Source: Roseimicrobium gellanilyticum
GTDB taxonomy: Bacteria; Verrucomicrobiota; Verrucomicrobiia; Verrucomicrobiales; Verrucomicrobiaceae
Direction of reading: 5' to 3'
NCBI RefSeq assembly: GCF_003315205.1
Contig: NZ_QNRR01000001.1
Span: 124,001-188,000 of the forward strand
DNA length: 64,000 nt
Shown here piece after piece: positions 1 to 9,643 of this stretch. Each line of letters opens with the position of its first letter. Within the stretch, counting starts at the first letter, position 1. Under the pieces are notes generated by a model. That model did not search any database and was not told the DNA's origin. It saw only the letters and a list, made by a program, of their open reading frames with translations. Position numbers and translations under genes: made by a program.

Positions 1-311
1 CAAGGCAGGCAGAAGGAAAAGCCAAGGAGTGCCGCCCCGAAAACGGGGAAGACCAGGCGCGAAGAAGAAACGCGCTGCGAAGACTGGGTGGATGACATGG
101 CAGGTCTGGGAGTAGACCGACCCGGGGGCGGGGCCAGCGAGCTTTTTCCATGCTGACGCCTCGCTGGCTGCTTGTGAAGGAGAAAAATCTGCTGCGCAAA
201 AAATAGGGGCTGCCGACCGAGCTCGTCGGAAATCCGTTCGTCCGTCCGCGAATTTACCCAAGGATTCGCGGACGGACGGACGCGCGCAATAGGCCGCCGG
301 GGGCTGGCGGG
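1..311. other. Left-edge stretch without a recognisable gene
   Basis: I see no open frame with protein-like composition on either strand. The only structure is the inverted repeat at 239-278, described separately. The stretch lies downstream of the small membrane gene ending at 312 and may hold its 3' untranslated region. What lies to the left of the window is unknown. Confidence 0.5.
239..278. repeat. 15-bp perfect inverted repeat (hairpin)
   Basis: The arm at 239-253 (CGTCCGTCCGCGAAT) is the exact reverse complement of 264-278, with a 10-nt spacer. It sits about 35 nt beyond the stop of the minus-strand gene ending at 312, so it could end or stabilise that transcript. No T-run follows on either strand, which argues against a classical Rho-independent terminator. 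It may instead be a dispersed palindromic repeat. Confidence 0.7.
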
Positions 312-482
312 TCAGGTGGCCCGTTTTCCGGTGAGCTGGCCGAAAATCCAAAGCACGACAAAGATGATGGCTGCAATCCAAAGCAAGTGAAGGAGCACAC
401 TCGTGATGGCGAGGGCGACCTTTAACACGAGCCACAGCACCATGAGGGCGAGTGCCAGCCAGATGAAGGTAGAGGAGTGCAT
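312..482 (-). CDS. Small hydrophobic membrane protein, 56 aa
   Basis: The predicted 56-residue protein is almost entirely hydrophobic, with two likely membrane segments (about residues 4-24 and 29-49) and a basic tail (TGKRAT), so it is probably an inner-membrane microprotein. Its layout recalls the small Lmo0937/DUF5670-type membrane proteins, but I cannot confirm the family. I chose the ATG at 482 because the longer open frame upstream has composition unlike a protein and overlaps the next gene. It follows another small membrane gene (517-753) on the same strand by 34 nt, so the two may be co-transcribed. Function unknown. Confidence 0.55.
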   Translation of the reverse strand: MHSSTFIWLALALMVLWLVLKVALAITSVLLHLLWIAAIIFVVLWIFGQLTGKRAT

Positions 483-516
483 GAGGAGGAAGGCAGTTGG
501 AAGTGGAGATGGGTGG

Positions 517-753
517 TCAGTTCGTGCGCCGCTGGAATTGCGTGCGCCACCCCAGCCACCCCAGGAGAAAAATCCAGCCGAGGAGTGCTGAGGGACCAAG
601 GAGCTTCGGCGTGTGCCCTCCATGGTAGGCATTAAGCCAGGCAGCGGAGACCAGCACGACATTCGCGACCCACGCCATGATGAGCGACAGCCGCACGAAA
701 GAGAGAAGATGGGAAATCCCGATGCTGGGTACCTCGTGTTTGGGGGACATCAT
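517..753 (-). CDS. Small two-helix membrane protein, 78 aa
   Basis: This predicted 78-residue protein has two hydrophobic segments, roughly residues 19-40 and 50-66, separated by a short His/Gly-rich loop, and a polar basic C-terminus. A purine-rich AGAGG precedes the paired ATG codons at 753/750 by about 7 nt, which supports the start. It is followed at close spacing by the 56-residue membrane protein gene. I recognise no family. The pair lies downstream of kdpE on the same strand but is separated from it by about 300 nt, so it is probably not part of the kdp operon. Confidence 0.55.
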   Translation of the reverse strand: MMSPKHEVPSIGISHLLSFVRLSLIMAWVANVVLVSAAWLNAYHGGHTPKLLGPSALLGWIFLLGWLGWRTQFQRRTN

Positions 754-1056
754 GACGGGCCTCTTTTGTTACCCGCCATCCGACGCCTCACGAGGAAGGC
801 GTCGGATGGAGAGCGGGGGGTTTGGCGGTTGGTTTTTTGGAAGGCTGCCGAAGCAGCCTTGCGACATAGGGTGCTGGATGAATGCCAAGTGGCGAAGATC
901 TGTGTAAAGTTCTCTTTTTCAGCAAGCTGCGTCGCAAGGCGTTTTGCGATCCCAGTTTTTCTTCCGTGCAAAAGGCCCTCGGTCATGCATTGCGGTATGC
1001 AGGAAGCAAGGCCGGGACAACGGGGTGGGGTGGGAGCGCGACCTCCCTCACGCCAC
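754..1056. other. Intergenic stretch between kdpE and small membrane genes
   Basis: About 300 nt with no convincing gene on either strand. It contains the 13-bp inverted repeat at 776-809. It probably carries the 3' end of the kdp transcript and the promoter of the small membrane genes, but I could not pick out a convincing -35/-10 pair. Confidence 0.4.
776..809. repeat. 13-bp perfect inverted repeat (hairpin)
   Basis: The arm 776-788 (CCATCCGACGCCT) pairs perfectly with 797-809 around an 8-nt loop. It lies immediately upstream of the small membrane gene starting at 753 and about 250 nt after the kdpE stop. There is no T-run on either side, so terminator function is uncertain. It could be an operator or a dispersed palindrome. 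Confidence 0.65.
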
Positions 1057-1734
1057 TCAGGCACTCGGGGCGGACATCCTGTATCCGATGCCCGGCTCGT
1101 TTTGGATCTGGGGCGCTGCCGGATCTGGTTGAAGTTTTTTTCGAAGCAGATTCACATACACACGCAGGGAGTGTGCGTGGGTGTCCGCGCTTGGCCCCCA
1201 CACTGCTTTCAGAAGCTGCTTTTGTGTGACGATGCGACCGGAGTGGGTGGCAAGTTGGGTGGCGAGCGCGTACTCGGTGGGTGTCAGCTTGAGTTCGTGG
1301 CCAGCGAGTGTCACCTGATGTGAAGACAAATCGATGCGCAAGCTGCCACAATCGAGCACAGGAGATTCCTGCACGCTGCTGGAGCGTCGCTGGATGGCTT
1401 GCAGCCGCGCGAGCAGTTCCGCAGTGCTGAAAGGTTTGGTCACGTAGTCGTCGGCGCCGAGTTCGAAGGCCCGCACCTTCACCTGCTCCTGATCGCGCAC
1501 GGAAAGGATCAGGACAGGCACTTCGCTCCACTCGCGCAGCCTCTGTAAAACTTGCGTGCCATCCATGTCCGGCAGGCCGAGGTCGAGGAGGACGACATCG
1601 GGTCGATGAAACGCGGCTTCTTGCAGGCCGAGTTGACCTGCCTCCGCTTCGCGCACTTCGTATCCACGCGATTCCAAAGCCAGGCGTAGCAGCCTCCGGA
1701 TTTGGATTTCATCGTCGATGATGAGGGCGAGCAT
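1057..1734 (-). CDS. kdpE: KdpE-type response regulator (OmpR/PhoB family)
   Basis: This is the response regulator of the potassium-starvation two-component pair; phosphorylated by KdpD it activates kdp transcription. The 225-aa protein has a receiver domain (residues ~1-115) with acidic residues D7 and D8, phospho-acceptor D51 in LLDLGLPD and the conserved Lys in VTKPF. A C-terminal winged helix of the OmpR type follows, ending in the typical IGYRM motif. I chose the ATG at 1734, which gives the usual family length. A TTG at 1776 in the same frame overlaps the end of kdpD by 4 nt and is an alternative giving 239 aa. It lies directly downstream of kdpD. Confidence 0.93.
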   Translation of the reverse strand: MLALIIDDEIQIRRLLRLALESRGYEVREAEAGQLGLQEAAFHRPDVVLLDLGLPDMDGTQVLQRLREWSEVPVLILSVRDQEQVKVRAFELGADDYVTKPFSTAELLARLQAIQRRSSSVQESPVLDCGSLRIDLSSHQVTLAGHELKLTPTEYALATQLATHSGRIVTQKQLLKAVWGPSADTHAHSLRVYVNLLRKKLQPDPAAPQIQNEPGIGYRMSAPSA

Positions 1735-1772
1735 GTGTGATGGTGAGAATGAGTCACTAACGGCGAGAGGAC

Positions 1773-4442
1773 TCAAGCAGGAAGCGAGGGCTCCAGCATC
1801 TGAGAGTGCGCTTGTGTGGAAACAGCAAGCTCCATGACAAAGACAGCGCCGCCTTCCGGATGATTGTGCGCCGTAAGATCGCCGCCCTGTGCACGCATGA
1901 GTCCGCGAGCGATGGCCAGGCCGAGCCCGGTGCCACCTGCGGGTGAGCCGGGTGCACGATAGAACTTCTCAAAAACCTTCGACTCGGCACCCTCTGGCAG
2001 GCCCGGGCCATGATCCCGCACAGTGATGCGCAGCACGTTTTCGCGGATGCGTGCATCGATTTCGATGACGGTTCGTGTCGGCGTGTAGATGGCGGCGTTG
2101 TGCAGGATGTTCGACAAGACCTGCGATAGCAGAACGCTATCCGCGTGAATGAGCGTCAGCTCCTCAGGTGCGGAGATTTTTACAGGATGTCCGGTGAGCA
2201 CATCGGACACGGACGACTTTGCTTCATCGAGAATCTCGGAGACTTCGCACCAGTCGCGGCGTGGCTCCACCACGGAGGATTCGATCCGCGTGATGTGCAG
2301 CAAATGGTCCACCACACGCTGCAGGCGGGCCGCTGCGGTGTTCATTTCGCGCACGTAGGGATTGCTCGGCTGGTTGAGACCTTCCAGCGCCGCGTGCATG
2401 ACGGCGAGCGGTGTTTTGAGCTCATGCGAGACGCTGTCGAGCAGCGTGCGGCGCAGCTTTTCGGAACGCTCCAGCACCTCCGCGTGACTGGCTGCCTGGA
2501 TGAAGTGTTCTTTCTCCAGCACGAGGGCAAGCTGGAGGGCAAAAGCCTCCACGGTCTGGCGTGTGGTGAAGTCCAGTGATGCCTGCTCCGGGAGCGCAAG
2601 CCCCAGGACACCCATCATGGACGTGGCGGTTTGAAGTGGGAACCATGTGGCGCCTGACTGTGGAAGCGTGGTGGTGAAGCGGCCAGCGGGCTGGCGATTC
2701 TCATAGCTCCAGGCAATCACGCCCCACTCCTTGTCGGTGGGAGTGAAGGAGCTTGCCTTATGCGCGGCTTTCGGCAGCGAATGATCCAGCTCGCGCACGA
2801 TGAGGGCGGTTTGCGCGCCGAGCAGTTCGTCGATGGTCGTCAATGCCGCCTTGAGTCCTGCTTGTGTTTCCACGGTGAGCGCGGCGCTTTGAGTCACGCG
2901 TAGTAGCGCAGAAGTCTGGCGCAGTCGGCGTCTCTCCGCTTCCTCGCGCTGGCGCAGTCGCGAGGTGAGGTGACCCATGCTGATCGCCACAATGAAGAAC
3001 ATGACAAACATGAGCAGGTCATGCGGTTGCTCAATGTGCAGCGTGAAGTGCGGTGGGATGAAGAAATAATCCCACGACAGGGCGCACAAACCAGCCATGA
3101 CCAGTACAGGTCCACGACTGAGCCGCAGCGATGCAATGACAATCGCCAGCAGGAACAACAGCGCAGAGAAGACGTAGCCGGTGAGCGGCAATGCCATCCA
3201 ACTGAGCAGGCCAGCCGCCGCGGTGAGCGCACCTGCCCATGCATATTCCGCCACGGGGATGCGGCGATTGTCATCGGAAAGCGCGGACTCTGCGGTGACG
3301 GATGGTCCCGGAGCAAAGGGCCGCACCACACACACATCAATGTCTCCACTGTCGGCGATGAGCTTGTCCGCAAGCGACTGTCGCAGAATGCTGACGCGTT
3401 CTGGTTTCCCCACGACGATCTGGGTCACGTTCCGCTCGCGCGCGATGCGCAGCAGTGACTCCGAAACATTTTCCCCCGTGGTGGAAATGATTTCCGCTCC
3501 GAGTCGTCGTGCGAGTCCGAGGGCGCGTGTGAGGCGGTCTTGTTCCGCGGCGCTGAGTTTCCTGGATGTCTCGACCCAACTCACCACCCAAGGGCAGCCA
3601 AGGCGATTGGCCGCACGGCGGGTCCAGCGAATGAGACTTTCCGCATAGGGGCTGGGTCCAATGCCGACCATGAGGCGTGCATGGGTTTTCCAAGGACTGG
3701 TAACACGGCGCTGGCGGCGGATGTCCTCCAGGCTGCGATCCACCTGCTCCGCGGTGAAACGCAGGGCGAGTTCGCGCAGGGCAGTAAGATTGCCTTTCTG
3801 GAAGAAGTTGGTGGAGGCCCACTCGGCCCGCTCGCCCATGTACACCTTGCCCTCGGCCATGCGCTGCAGGAGCTTCTCCACACTCAGGTCAATGAGCTGA
3901 ATCTCCTGCGCGCGATCAAGGATGGAGTCAGGCACGGTTTCCTGGATGTTCACCCCGCTGATCTGGCGCACGGTGTCCACCTGGCTCTCGATGTGCTGCA
4001 CATTCAACGTGGTGCAGACATCGATGCCGGCGTCGAGTAGCTCAAAGACGTCCTGGTAGCGCTTCGCGTGGCGTGAACCGGGCGCATTGGTGTGCGCCAG
4101 TTCATCTACGAGGAGCAGGTCGGGGCGCTGTTGCAGCGCCGCATCCAGATCGAACTCTTCAAGAGTGTGGCCTCGATGCTCCAGTTTTTGTTTTGGCAGG
4201 ATGGGCAACCCCTGAAGCAGGGCTGCGGTCTCATGGCGACCGTGGGTTTCCACAATGCCGACCAGCACATTCAGGCCCTCCTTCTGCCGCTGGCGCGCCG
4301 CCTCCAGCATGGCGTAGGTCTTGCCCACGCCGGGGCACATGCCGAGGAAGAGGTAGAGTCTCCCCGTGCGCTCGGCATGCTCCTCCCGCTGCACCTGAGC
4401 GAGCAGGGCATCGGGATCGGGGCGTATGTCGTCTTGGGACAT
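1773..4442 (-). CDS. kdpD: KdpD osmosensitive K+ channel sensor histidine kinase
   Basis: This is the membrane sensor kinase that responds to potassium limitation and phosphorylates KdpE. The 889-aa protein has the expected order: an N-terminal KdpD domain with a Walker A motif (G34-T42, GMCPGVGKT), a universal-stress-like domain (~245-370), four transmembrane helices (~395-500), a GAF-like region, then a histidine kinase core with H-box SHELKTPL (His about residue 673), N-box and the GxGLGL box of the ATPase domain. The ATG at 4442 (MSQDD) is preferred over an upstream in-frame start at 4469. It is separated from the upstream operon genes by a 140-nt gap holding a large inverted repeat, so its expression may be set differently from that of kdpFABC. 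Confidence 0.96.
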   Translation of the reverse strand: MSQDDIRPDPDALLAQVQREEHAERTGRLYLFLGMCPGVGKTYAMLEAARQRQKEGLNVLVGIVETHGRHETAALLQGLPILPKQKLEHRGHTLEEFDLDAALQQRPDLLLVDELAHTNAPGSRHAKRYQDVFELLDAGIDVCTTLNVQHIESQVDTVRQISGVNIQETVPDSILDRAQEIQLIDLSVEKLLQRMAEGKVYMGERAEWASTNFFQKGNLTALRELALRFTAEQVDRSLEDIRRQRRVTSPWKTHARLMVGIGPSPYAESLIRWTRRAANRLGCPWVVSWVETSRKLSAAEQDRLTRALGLARRLGAEIISTTGENVSESLLRIARERNVTQIVVGKPERVSILRQSLADKLIADSGDIDVCVVRPFAPGPSVTAESALSDDNRRIPVAEYAWAGALTAAAGLLSWMALPLTGYVFSALLFLLAIVIASLRLSRGPVLVMAGLCALSWDYFFIPPHFTLHIEQPHDLLMFVMFFIVAISMGHLTSRLRQREEAERRRLRQTSALLRVTQSAALTVETQAGLKAALTTIDELLGAQTALIVRELDHSLPKAAHKASSFTPTDKEWGVIAWSYENRQPAGRFTTTLPQSGATWFPLQTATSMMGVLGLALPEQASLDFTTRQTVEAFALQLALVLEKEHFIQAASHAEVLERSEKLRRTLLDSVSHELKTPLAVMHAALEGLNQPSNPYVREMNTAAARLQRVVDHLLHITRIESSVVEPRRDWCEVSEILDEAKSSVSDVLTGHPVKISAPEELTLIHADSVLLSQVLSNILHNAAIYTPTRTVIEIDARIRENVLRITVRDHGPGLPEGAESKVFEKFYRAPGSPAGGTGLGLAIARGLMRAQGGDLTAHNHPEGGAVFVMELAVSTQAHSQMLEPSLPA

Positions 4443-4496
4443 TGAGGATATTGATGGATATGTTACCACGTCTGGCGAGGGACTACTTCGTGCAGG

Positions 4497-4576
4497 CCCT
4501 GGGAGCGCTGGCCTCTGGCCGGCGAATTCATATGCACCGTTGGTTCCACGCCGGCCAGAGGCCAGCGCTCCCAGGG
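4497..4576. repeat. 28-bp perfect inverted repeat (REP-like) within kdp operon
   Basis: The sequence 4497-4524 is the exact reverse complement of 4549-4576, with a 24-nt spacer. The repeat is GC-rich and lies in the short gap between the 144-aa gene (stop at 4582) and kdpD (start at 4442), about 6 nt past that stop. In RNA it would form a very stable stem, able to protect or attenuate the upstream transcript. Its form suggests a dispersed genomic palindrome pair. Confidence 0.85.
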
Positions 4577-4581
4577 CTCAA

Positions 4582-5016
4582 TCACTTCAGTTCATCGAGG
4601 GCAAGGTTGAGCTTCAGCGCGTTCAGACGTTCGGTGCCCACCATGCGGGAAGGGCTGGGCTCGGTAAGTTCCTTGATGAGGTTTTCCAATTGTTCACGCT
4701 TTGCTGCATCGAGATGGCGCTCGCCGACAACACGGTCCAACTGGATGCGAGCCTGCGCAGGAGTGATGTAGGGGCTGGGCAGTTCAGCCGAGGGTTCACC
4801 CAGTTGGAAGTACCCGGGGCCGCTGAGCTTTGCTTCGAGCAACTCTTGAGCGGCCGCCTTTTCATCTGGAATGGGCACCTCGGTGGCGCTGCTCATGCGA
4901 AGGAACTGCGCTGTGAGGGCAAAGAAGAGGAACAAGGCGACGAAGGCACCTCCATAGATGCCCAGGAGGCGCAATGGCACCTGCGATGACGACGATGGAT
5001 GGCTTGAGGTTTTCAT
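4582..5016 (-). CDS. Unknown single-pass membrane protein in the kdp operon
   Basis: The 144-aa protein has a Ser/polar N-terminus, one hydrophobic helix (about residues 15-38) and a long hydrophilic C-terminal part rich in Glu, Lys and Leu that looks helical and is probably periplasmic. The ATG at 5016 lies only 4 nt after the kdpC stop, so it should be translated with kdpC as part of the operon. I do not recognise a family. The position suggests a lineage-specific accessory subunit or regulator of the Kdp pump, but that is inference. An in-frame start further upstream (5082) would overlap kdpC and is less likely. Confidence 0.75.
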   Translation of the reverse strand: MKTSSHPSSSSQVPLRLLGIYGGAFVALFLFFALTAQFLRMSSATEVPIPDEKAAAQELLEAKLSGPGYFQLGEPSAELPSPYITPAQARIQLDRVVGERHLDAAKREQLENLIKELTEPSPSRMVGTERLNALKLNLALDELK

Positions 5017-5020
5017 AAAA

Positions 5021-5629
5021 TTAGGGGGATGGAACTGAGACTGGAGGAAGTGCATCCAGGGCCGTGTTGAGCTGGAGGACATTCACGCCGGCTTCACCCA
5101 GGATGCCGAGATCAGGTGAGGTGGTGTGCTCGCGGATGAGGGAACGTACGGCTTCCACATCCATCTGGCGGATGCGGGCCACGCGAGGCGCCTGCAGTTG
5201 CGCATTCGCGATGCTGATATGCGGATCCAGACCACTGCCAGAGGCTGTCACAGCATCGGCAGGGACTGGTGCGTCGATAGCGAGGCCGTTGGTCACGCGA
5301 TAGGCTGCGATGCGATCTTTGACGGCATCATGCAATTTCTGGGACGTGGGCCCCAGGTTGGAACCGCTGGAACTGGCGGCATCGTAGCCGTTCGCGCCAG
5401 CAGCGGAGGGGCGTGGGTGGAAGTACTGCTCCCCAGTGAATCCCTGAGCCAGCAGGGCTGACCCGCGGATGGTGCCGTCCTTGTCCTTGATCAGGCTGCC
5501 GTTCGCCTTGTCGGCAAACAGCGTCTGGGCAGCGCCAGTGACGATCAGGGGATAGACACCGCAGCAAACGGCTGCGAGCACGAGGGTGGAGACGAAGGCC
5601 CCTCGCAGTTCAGAGAAGATTGCTTTCAT
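5021..5629 (-). CDS. kdpC: KdpC, potassium-transporting ATPase subunit C
   Basis: KdpC is the small single-pass subunit that stabilises the KdpFABC pump and assists ATP binding by KdpB. The 202-aa protein starts at ATG 5629, has one N-terminal membrane helix (residues ~9-30), then the conserved periplasmic domain with GxxF-type and FHPRPSAA motifs, the SGSNLGPTS stretch and the VTASGSGLDPHIS motif typical of KdpC. Length is close to the usual ~190 aa. It is 25 nt from kdpB upstream and 4 nt from the unknown gene downstream, in the canonical order. Confidence 0.97.
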   Translation of the reverse strand: MKAIFSELRGAFVSTLVLAAVCCGVYPLIVTGAAQTLFADKANGSLIKDKDGTIRGSALLAQGFTGEQYFHPRPSAAGANGYDAASSSGSNLGPTSQKLHDAVKDRIAAYRVTNGLAIDAPVPADAVTASGSGLDPHISIANAQLQAPRVARIRQMDVEAVRSLIREHTTSPDLGILGEAGVNVLQLNTALDALPPVSVPSP

Positions 5630-5654
5630 GGTATGATACAAAGTGATGTGAAAG

Positions 5655-7676
5655 TTAGGCGAGATGGAGGGTGGTGATGAGGACGTCGATGGCCTTGATG
5701 CCGATGAAGGGCACGACCAGGCCGCCGAGGCCGTAGATGAGCAGATTGCGCCGCAGCACTGCCACCGCACCCACGGGGCGGTAGGCCACGCCACGCAAAG
5801 CGAGCGGGATGAGCGCCACGATGATGAGCGCATTGAAGATCACCGCGCTGAGGATGGCGCTCTGCGGCGAGGCCAGGCCCATGATGTTCAGCGCCGAGAT
5901 GGCGGGGAAGGTGACCATGAGCATCGCGGGGATGATGGCGAAGTACTTCGCCACGTCGTTGGCAATGCTGAAGGTAGTCAGTGAGCCGCGCGTCATCAGG
6001 AGCTGCTTCCCGATCTCCACGATCTCGATGAGTTTGGTGGGATTGCTGTCCAGGTCGACCATGTTGCCCGCTTCACGAGCGGCTTGGGTGCCGGTATTCA
6101 TGGCGACACCCACGTCTGCCTGGGCAAGAGCCGGGGCATCATTGGTGCCATCACCGGTCATGGCGACGAGGTGTCCGTTCGACTGTTCGCTGCGGATGCG
6201 CTTGAGCTTGTCCTCGGGAGTGGCCTGGGCCATGAAGTCATCCACGCCTGCTTCCGCGGCAATGGCGGCGGCGGTCATGGGGTTGTCCCCGGTGATCATC
6301 ACGGTACGGATGCCCATCTTGCGAAGCTGGGCGAAGCGTTCCTTGATGCCGCCTTTCACCACGTCTTTGAGTTCCACCACGCCGAGCACCTGGCTGCCAT
6401 CGGCGACCACCAGCGGGGTGCGGCCCGCACGGGAGGCTGACTCCACCGCCTTTTCAATTTCGATGGGATAGGCACCGCCTTTCGAAAGCACGTACTGCTT
6501 GATGGAGTCCGCCGCACCCTTGCGGACGCTCCGGCCATCCATGTCCACACCGCTCATGCGGGTTTGAGCTGTGAAGGGGATGAACGTGGCGTGCGGTTCC
6601 TGGAGCTCACGTCCGCGGATATTGAATTTCTCCTTGGCGAGCACCACGATGCTGCGACCTTCCGGCGTTTCATCCGCCAAGGACGCGAGCTGGGCGGCGT
6701 CAGCGAGCTGTTGTTCCGTCACGCCAGGGGCAGGGCGGAAGTCCGAGGCCATGCGATTGCCGATGGTGATGGTACCGGTCTTGTCGAGCAGCAGCACATC
6801 GATGTCGCCCGCGGCTTCCACCGCGCGGCCACTGGTAGCCATGACATTGCGGCGGATGAGTCGGTCAATGCCGCTGATGCCGATGGCGCTCAGCAGACCA
6901 CCAATGGTAGTCGGGATGAGGCACACCAGCAGCGCGATGAGCACAGGGATGGAGAAGGCCGTAGCCGCATACGTGCCGAAGGGCTTCAGCGTGACGCACA
7001 CCATGAGGAACACCAGCGTGAGAGCGGAGAGCAAGATGGTGAGGGCGATTTCGTTGGGCGTCTTCTGGCGCTTGGCGCCTTCCACCATGGAGATCATCCG
7101 GTCGAGGAAGGTGTTTCCCTTTTCCGAGGTAATGCGGATCACAATGCGGTCGCTGATGACACGCGTGCCACCCGTTACGGCGCTGCGGTCACCACCGCTT
7201 TCGCGGATTACCGGAGCGGATTCACCGGTGATGGCTGCTTCATCGACACTGGCAATGCCTTCGATGACTTCACCGTCGGCAGGAATGACGTCGCCGGTTT
7301 CACACACGACGATGTCACCCTTTTCCAGCGAAGGTGCGGTCACCTGTTCTTCACGACCATTGCGCAGGCGGCGGGCAATGGTGTCCTTACGCGCTTTGCG
7401 CAAACTATCGGCCTGGGCCTTGCCACGGCCTTCTGCCATAGCCTCCGCGAAGTTCGCAAAGAGTACAGTGAACCACAACCACACCGCGAGCTGCAGGATG
7501 AAGCCGCGATCTGTGGGCGAGGTGAAGACACTGACGGTAGTGAGGACCGCACCGACGAGGGTCACGAACATCACCGGGTTTTTGATCATGAGACGCGGGT
7601 CGAGCTTCTTGAACGACTCGCCAATGGCGGGACGCAGGATGCTGGCGTCGAACAGGGATGGAGCTTTGTGGGACAT
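5655..7676 (-). CDS. kdpB: KdpB, catalytic P-type ATPase subunit
   Basis: This is the ATP-hydrolysing subunit of the high-affinity K+ pump, in the inner membrane. The 673-aa protein shows the P-type ATPase signatures in order: an actuator TGES motif (ITGESAPV), the phosphorylation site DKTGTIT, the KGA nucleotide-binding motif, and the hinge motifs MITGDN and [12 protein letters not shown]. Transmembrane helices flank these regions as expected. The start MSHKAPS at 7676 gives a length near the usual ~680 aa. It sits between kdpA and kdpC on the minus strand. Confidence 0.98.
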   Translation of the reverse strand: MSHKAPSLFDASILRPAIGESFKKLDPRLMIKNPVMFVTLVGAVLTTVSVFTSPTDRGFILQLAVWLWFTVLFANFAEAMAEGRGKAQADSLRKARKDTIARRLRNGREEQVTAPSLEKGDIVVCETGDVIPADGEVIEGIASVDEAAITGESAPVIRESGGDRSAVTGGTRVISDRIVIRITSEKGNTFLDRMISMVEGAKRQKTPNEIALTILLSALTLVFLMVCVTLKPFGTYAATAFSIPVLIALLVCLIPTTIGGLLSAIGISGIDRLIRRNVMATSGRAVEAAGDIDVLLLDKTGTITIGNRMASDFRPAPGVTEQQLADAAQLASLADETPEGRSIVVLAKEKFNIRGRELQEPHATFIPFTAQTRMSGVDMDGRSVRKGAADSIKQYVLSKGGAYPIEIEKAVESASRAGRTPLVVADGSQVLGVVELKDVVKGGIKERFAQLRKMGIRTVMITGDNPMTAAAIAAEAGVDDFMAQATPEDKLKRIRSEQSNGHLVAMTGDGTNDAPALAQADVGVAMNTGTQAAREAGNMVDLDSNPTKLIEIVEIGKQLLMTRGSLTTFSIANDVAKYFAIIPAMLMVTFPAISALNIMGLASPQSAILSAVIFNALIIVALIPLALRGVAYRPVGAVAVLRRNLLIYGLGGLVVPFIGIKAIDVLITTLHLA

Positions 7677-7712
7677 GGAATGAAAAGATTTTCAGTTCGC
7701 AATGCAGTGCGT

Positions 7713-9524
7713 TTAGAAGAGGGCACCCTGGGCGTTGAGGAAGTGCTCGACGATGGGGCCGAGGGCGAGCGCGGGCAGGAAGTTCAGCGCGCCGATGAGA
7801 AGGACCGTGCCAATGAGCAGGACCACGAACATGCCGCCGGACACAGGGAAGGTACCCGCGCTGGGAGGTGAGATCTTCTTCTGCACGAGTGAGCCGGCGA
7901 TGGCCATGATGGGCACGATCATGAAGAAGCGGCCAATGAGCATTGCGAGACCCAGCGTGATGTTGTAGTGCGGGTTCCCGCTCGCGGGTGTCGCAGTCAG
8001 GCCGGCGAAAGCGCTGCCGTTGTTCGCAGTCGCGGAGCTGTAGGCGTAGAGGATTTCGCTGAATCCATGGGGGCCAGCATTGTTCAGGCCGGCCAGTCCC
8101 CATTCGCTCACCGAGGCCCATGCGGTGAAGCACAGGATGGAGAGCGTGAGCACCAGCAGCGTGAGCATGGCCATCTTCACCTCATAGGCCTGGATCTTCT
8201 TGCCCAGGTACTCCGGCGTGCGGCCCACCATGAGACCTGCGATGAAGACTGCGAGCACCACGAAGACCAGCATGCCGTACAGACCGGCGCCAACACCGCC
8301 GATGACCACTTCACCCAGTTCCATCATGAACAAGGGAATGAGACCGCCGATTGCCGTGAAGGAGTCATGCATGGCATTCACCGCACCGCAGGACGCCGCA
8401 GTCGTAACCGTGGCGAACAGGGAGGAGTTGAAGATGCCGAAGCGAACTTCCTTGCCTTCCATGTTGCCATCCGCGGCGACGATGCCGAGTCCCTGGTGAA
8501 TGGGGTTACCTTTTGCTTCCGCCCACGAGCAGACCAGCACACCGGCGACGAAGAGTGCCATCATGGCTGCCCACACGGACCAGCCATGTGCCTGGTTCCC
8601 GGTCATGCGACCGAGGTAGTAGGTGAGTGCGCTGCCAATCGCGAAGATGGACAGCATCTGAATGAGGTTCGACAGCGGCGTGGGATTCTCAAAGGGCTGT
8701 GCCGCGTTTGCATTGGTGTATCCACCACCGTTCGTACCCAGCATCTTGATGGCGACCTGTGAGGCCATGGGGCCATGCACGATGGTCTGCTCTTCAATCA
8801 CCTGCTTTTCGGTGACTGGCTGGCCGTCCGCTCCGGTGATGGTGTTGCCCGCGTCATCCTTCTTCTCCACCGTGATGCTCACAGGCTCCACGAGCTTCGC
8901 CTTGTCATACGGCTTGAAGTTCTGGATCATGCCCTGCGACACCAGGAAGATGGCAAACAAGGTGCAGATGGGCAGCAGCAGGTAGTAGGTGATGCGCACC
9001 AGGTCGACCCAGAAGTTGCCCAGCGTTTTGGCAGACTGGCGTGAAATACCACGCACGAGCGCCGCAGCGATCGCGATGCCGGTGGCGGCGGAGACGAAGT
9101 TGTGGAACGTCAGGCCCACCATCTGCGAGAGGTAGGACATGGTCCCTTCACCGCCGTAACTCTGCCAGTTGGTGTTCGTGGTGAAGCTCACGGCTGTGTT
9201 GAAGGCCAGTGCATGTCCCACCGCGGAGAGTCCCTGCGGATTGAGTGGCAGCACATCCTGCAGGCGCAGGATGGCATACGTGAACACCAAGCCCACGAGG
9301 CTGAAGAGCAGCATGGAGACGGTGTAGCGTTTCCAGTCCTGTTCGGCGTCGGGCTTCACACCCATGAGGCCGTAGGTGACGCGTTCCAACGGACGAAGAA
9401 CTGGATCCAGCCACGTACGGCCGTTGGGGTCGAGCACACGGGTGAGATAGATACCGAGGGGTTTGGTGATAAGGGCCAGCAGTGCGATGAAAAGGGCGAA
9501 CTGCAGCCAGTCAGAGGCATTCAT
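7713..9524 (-). CDS. kdpA: KdpA, potassium-binding channel-like subunit
   Basis: KdpA is the K+-selective membrane subunit, built from four pore-loop repeats related to Trk/Ktr channels. The 603-aa protein has the typical start ([10 protein letters not shown]), the selectivity-filter regions such as [23 protein letters not shown] and CGAVNAMHD, and about ten transmembrane helices. It is somewhat longer than the ~560 aa of the E. coli protein; part of the excess is a charged periplasmic loop (about residues 215-250). It begins 18 nt after the kdpF stop and is followed by kdpB. Confidence 0.98.
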   Translation of the reverse strand: MNASDWLQFALFIALLALITKPLGIYLTRVLDPNGRTWLDPVLRPLERVTYGLMGVKPDAEQDWKRYTVSMLLFSLVGLVFTYAILRLQDVLPLNPQGLSAVGHALAFNTAVSFTTNTNWQSYGGEGTMSYLSQMVGLTFHNFVSAATGIAIAAALVRGISRQSAKTLGNFWVDLVRITYYLLLPICTLFAIFLVSQGMIQNFKPYDKAKLVEPVSITVEKKDDAGNTITGADGQPVTEKQVIEEQTIVHGPMASQVAIKMLGTNGGGYTNANAAQPFENPTPLSNLIQMLSIFAIGSALTYYLGRMTGNQAHGWSVWAAMMALFVAGVLVCSWAEAKGNPIHQGLGIVAADGNMEGKEVRFGIFNSSLFATVTTAASCGAVNAMHDSFTAIGGLIPLFMMELGEVVIGGVGAGLYGMLVFVVLAVFIAGLMVGRTPEYLGKKIQAYEVKMAMLTLLVLTLSILCFTAWASVSEWGLAGLNNAGPHGFSEILYAYSSATANNGSAFAGLTATPASGNPHYNITLGLAMLIGRFFMIVPIMAIAGSLVQKKISPPSAGTFPVSGGMFVVLLIGTVLLIGALNFLPALALGPIVEHFLNAQGALF

Positions 9525-9542
9525 GGGAGGGAAAAGCGAAGG

Positions 9543-9626
9543 TCAGAACTTCTCCGGGCGAATCATGGCCACGAAGAGATAGAGAAAGAGGAGGAGGGCG
9601 ATGAGCCCGACGAGGATGGTTTCCAT
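9543..9626 (-). CDS. kdpF: KdpF, 27-residue subunit of the Kdp pump
   Basis: A 27-residue open frame reads METILVGLIALLLFLYLFVA followed by MIRPEKF and a TGA stop. The single hydrophobic helix and the terminal RPEKF are the hallmark of KdpF, which packs against KdpA and stabilises the complex in the inner membrane. It lies 18 nt upstream of kdpA, the canonical place. It is too short for many gene finders and is easily left out. Confidence 0.93.
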   Translation of the reverse strand: METILVGLIALLLFLYLFVAMIRPEKF

Positions 9627-9643
9627 GGCGGTCAGGGCAGGGG

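Noticed and set aside
6564-7871. Long plus-strand open frame opposite kdpB
   Set aside because: Shadow of kdpB, which has all P-type ATPase motifs.
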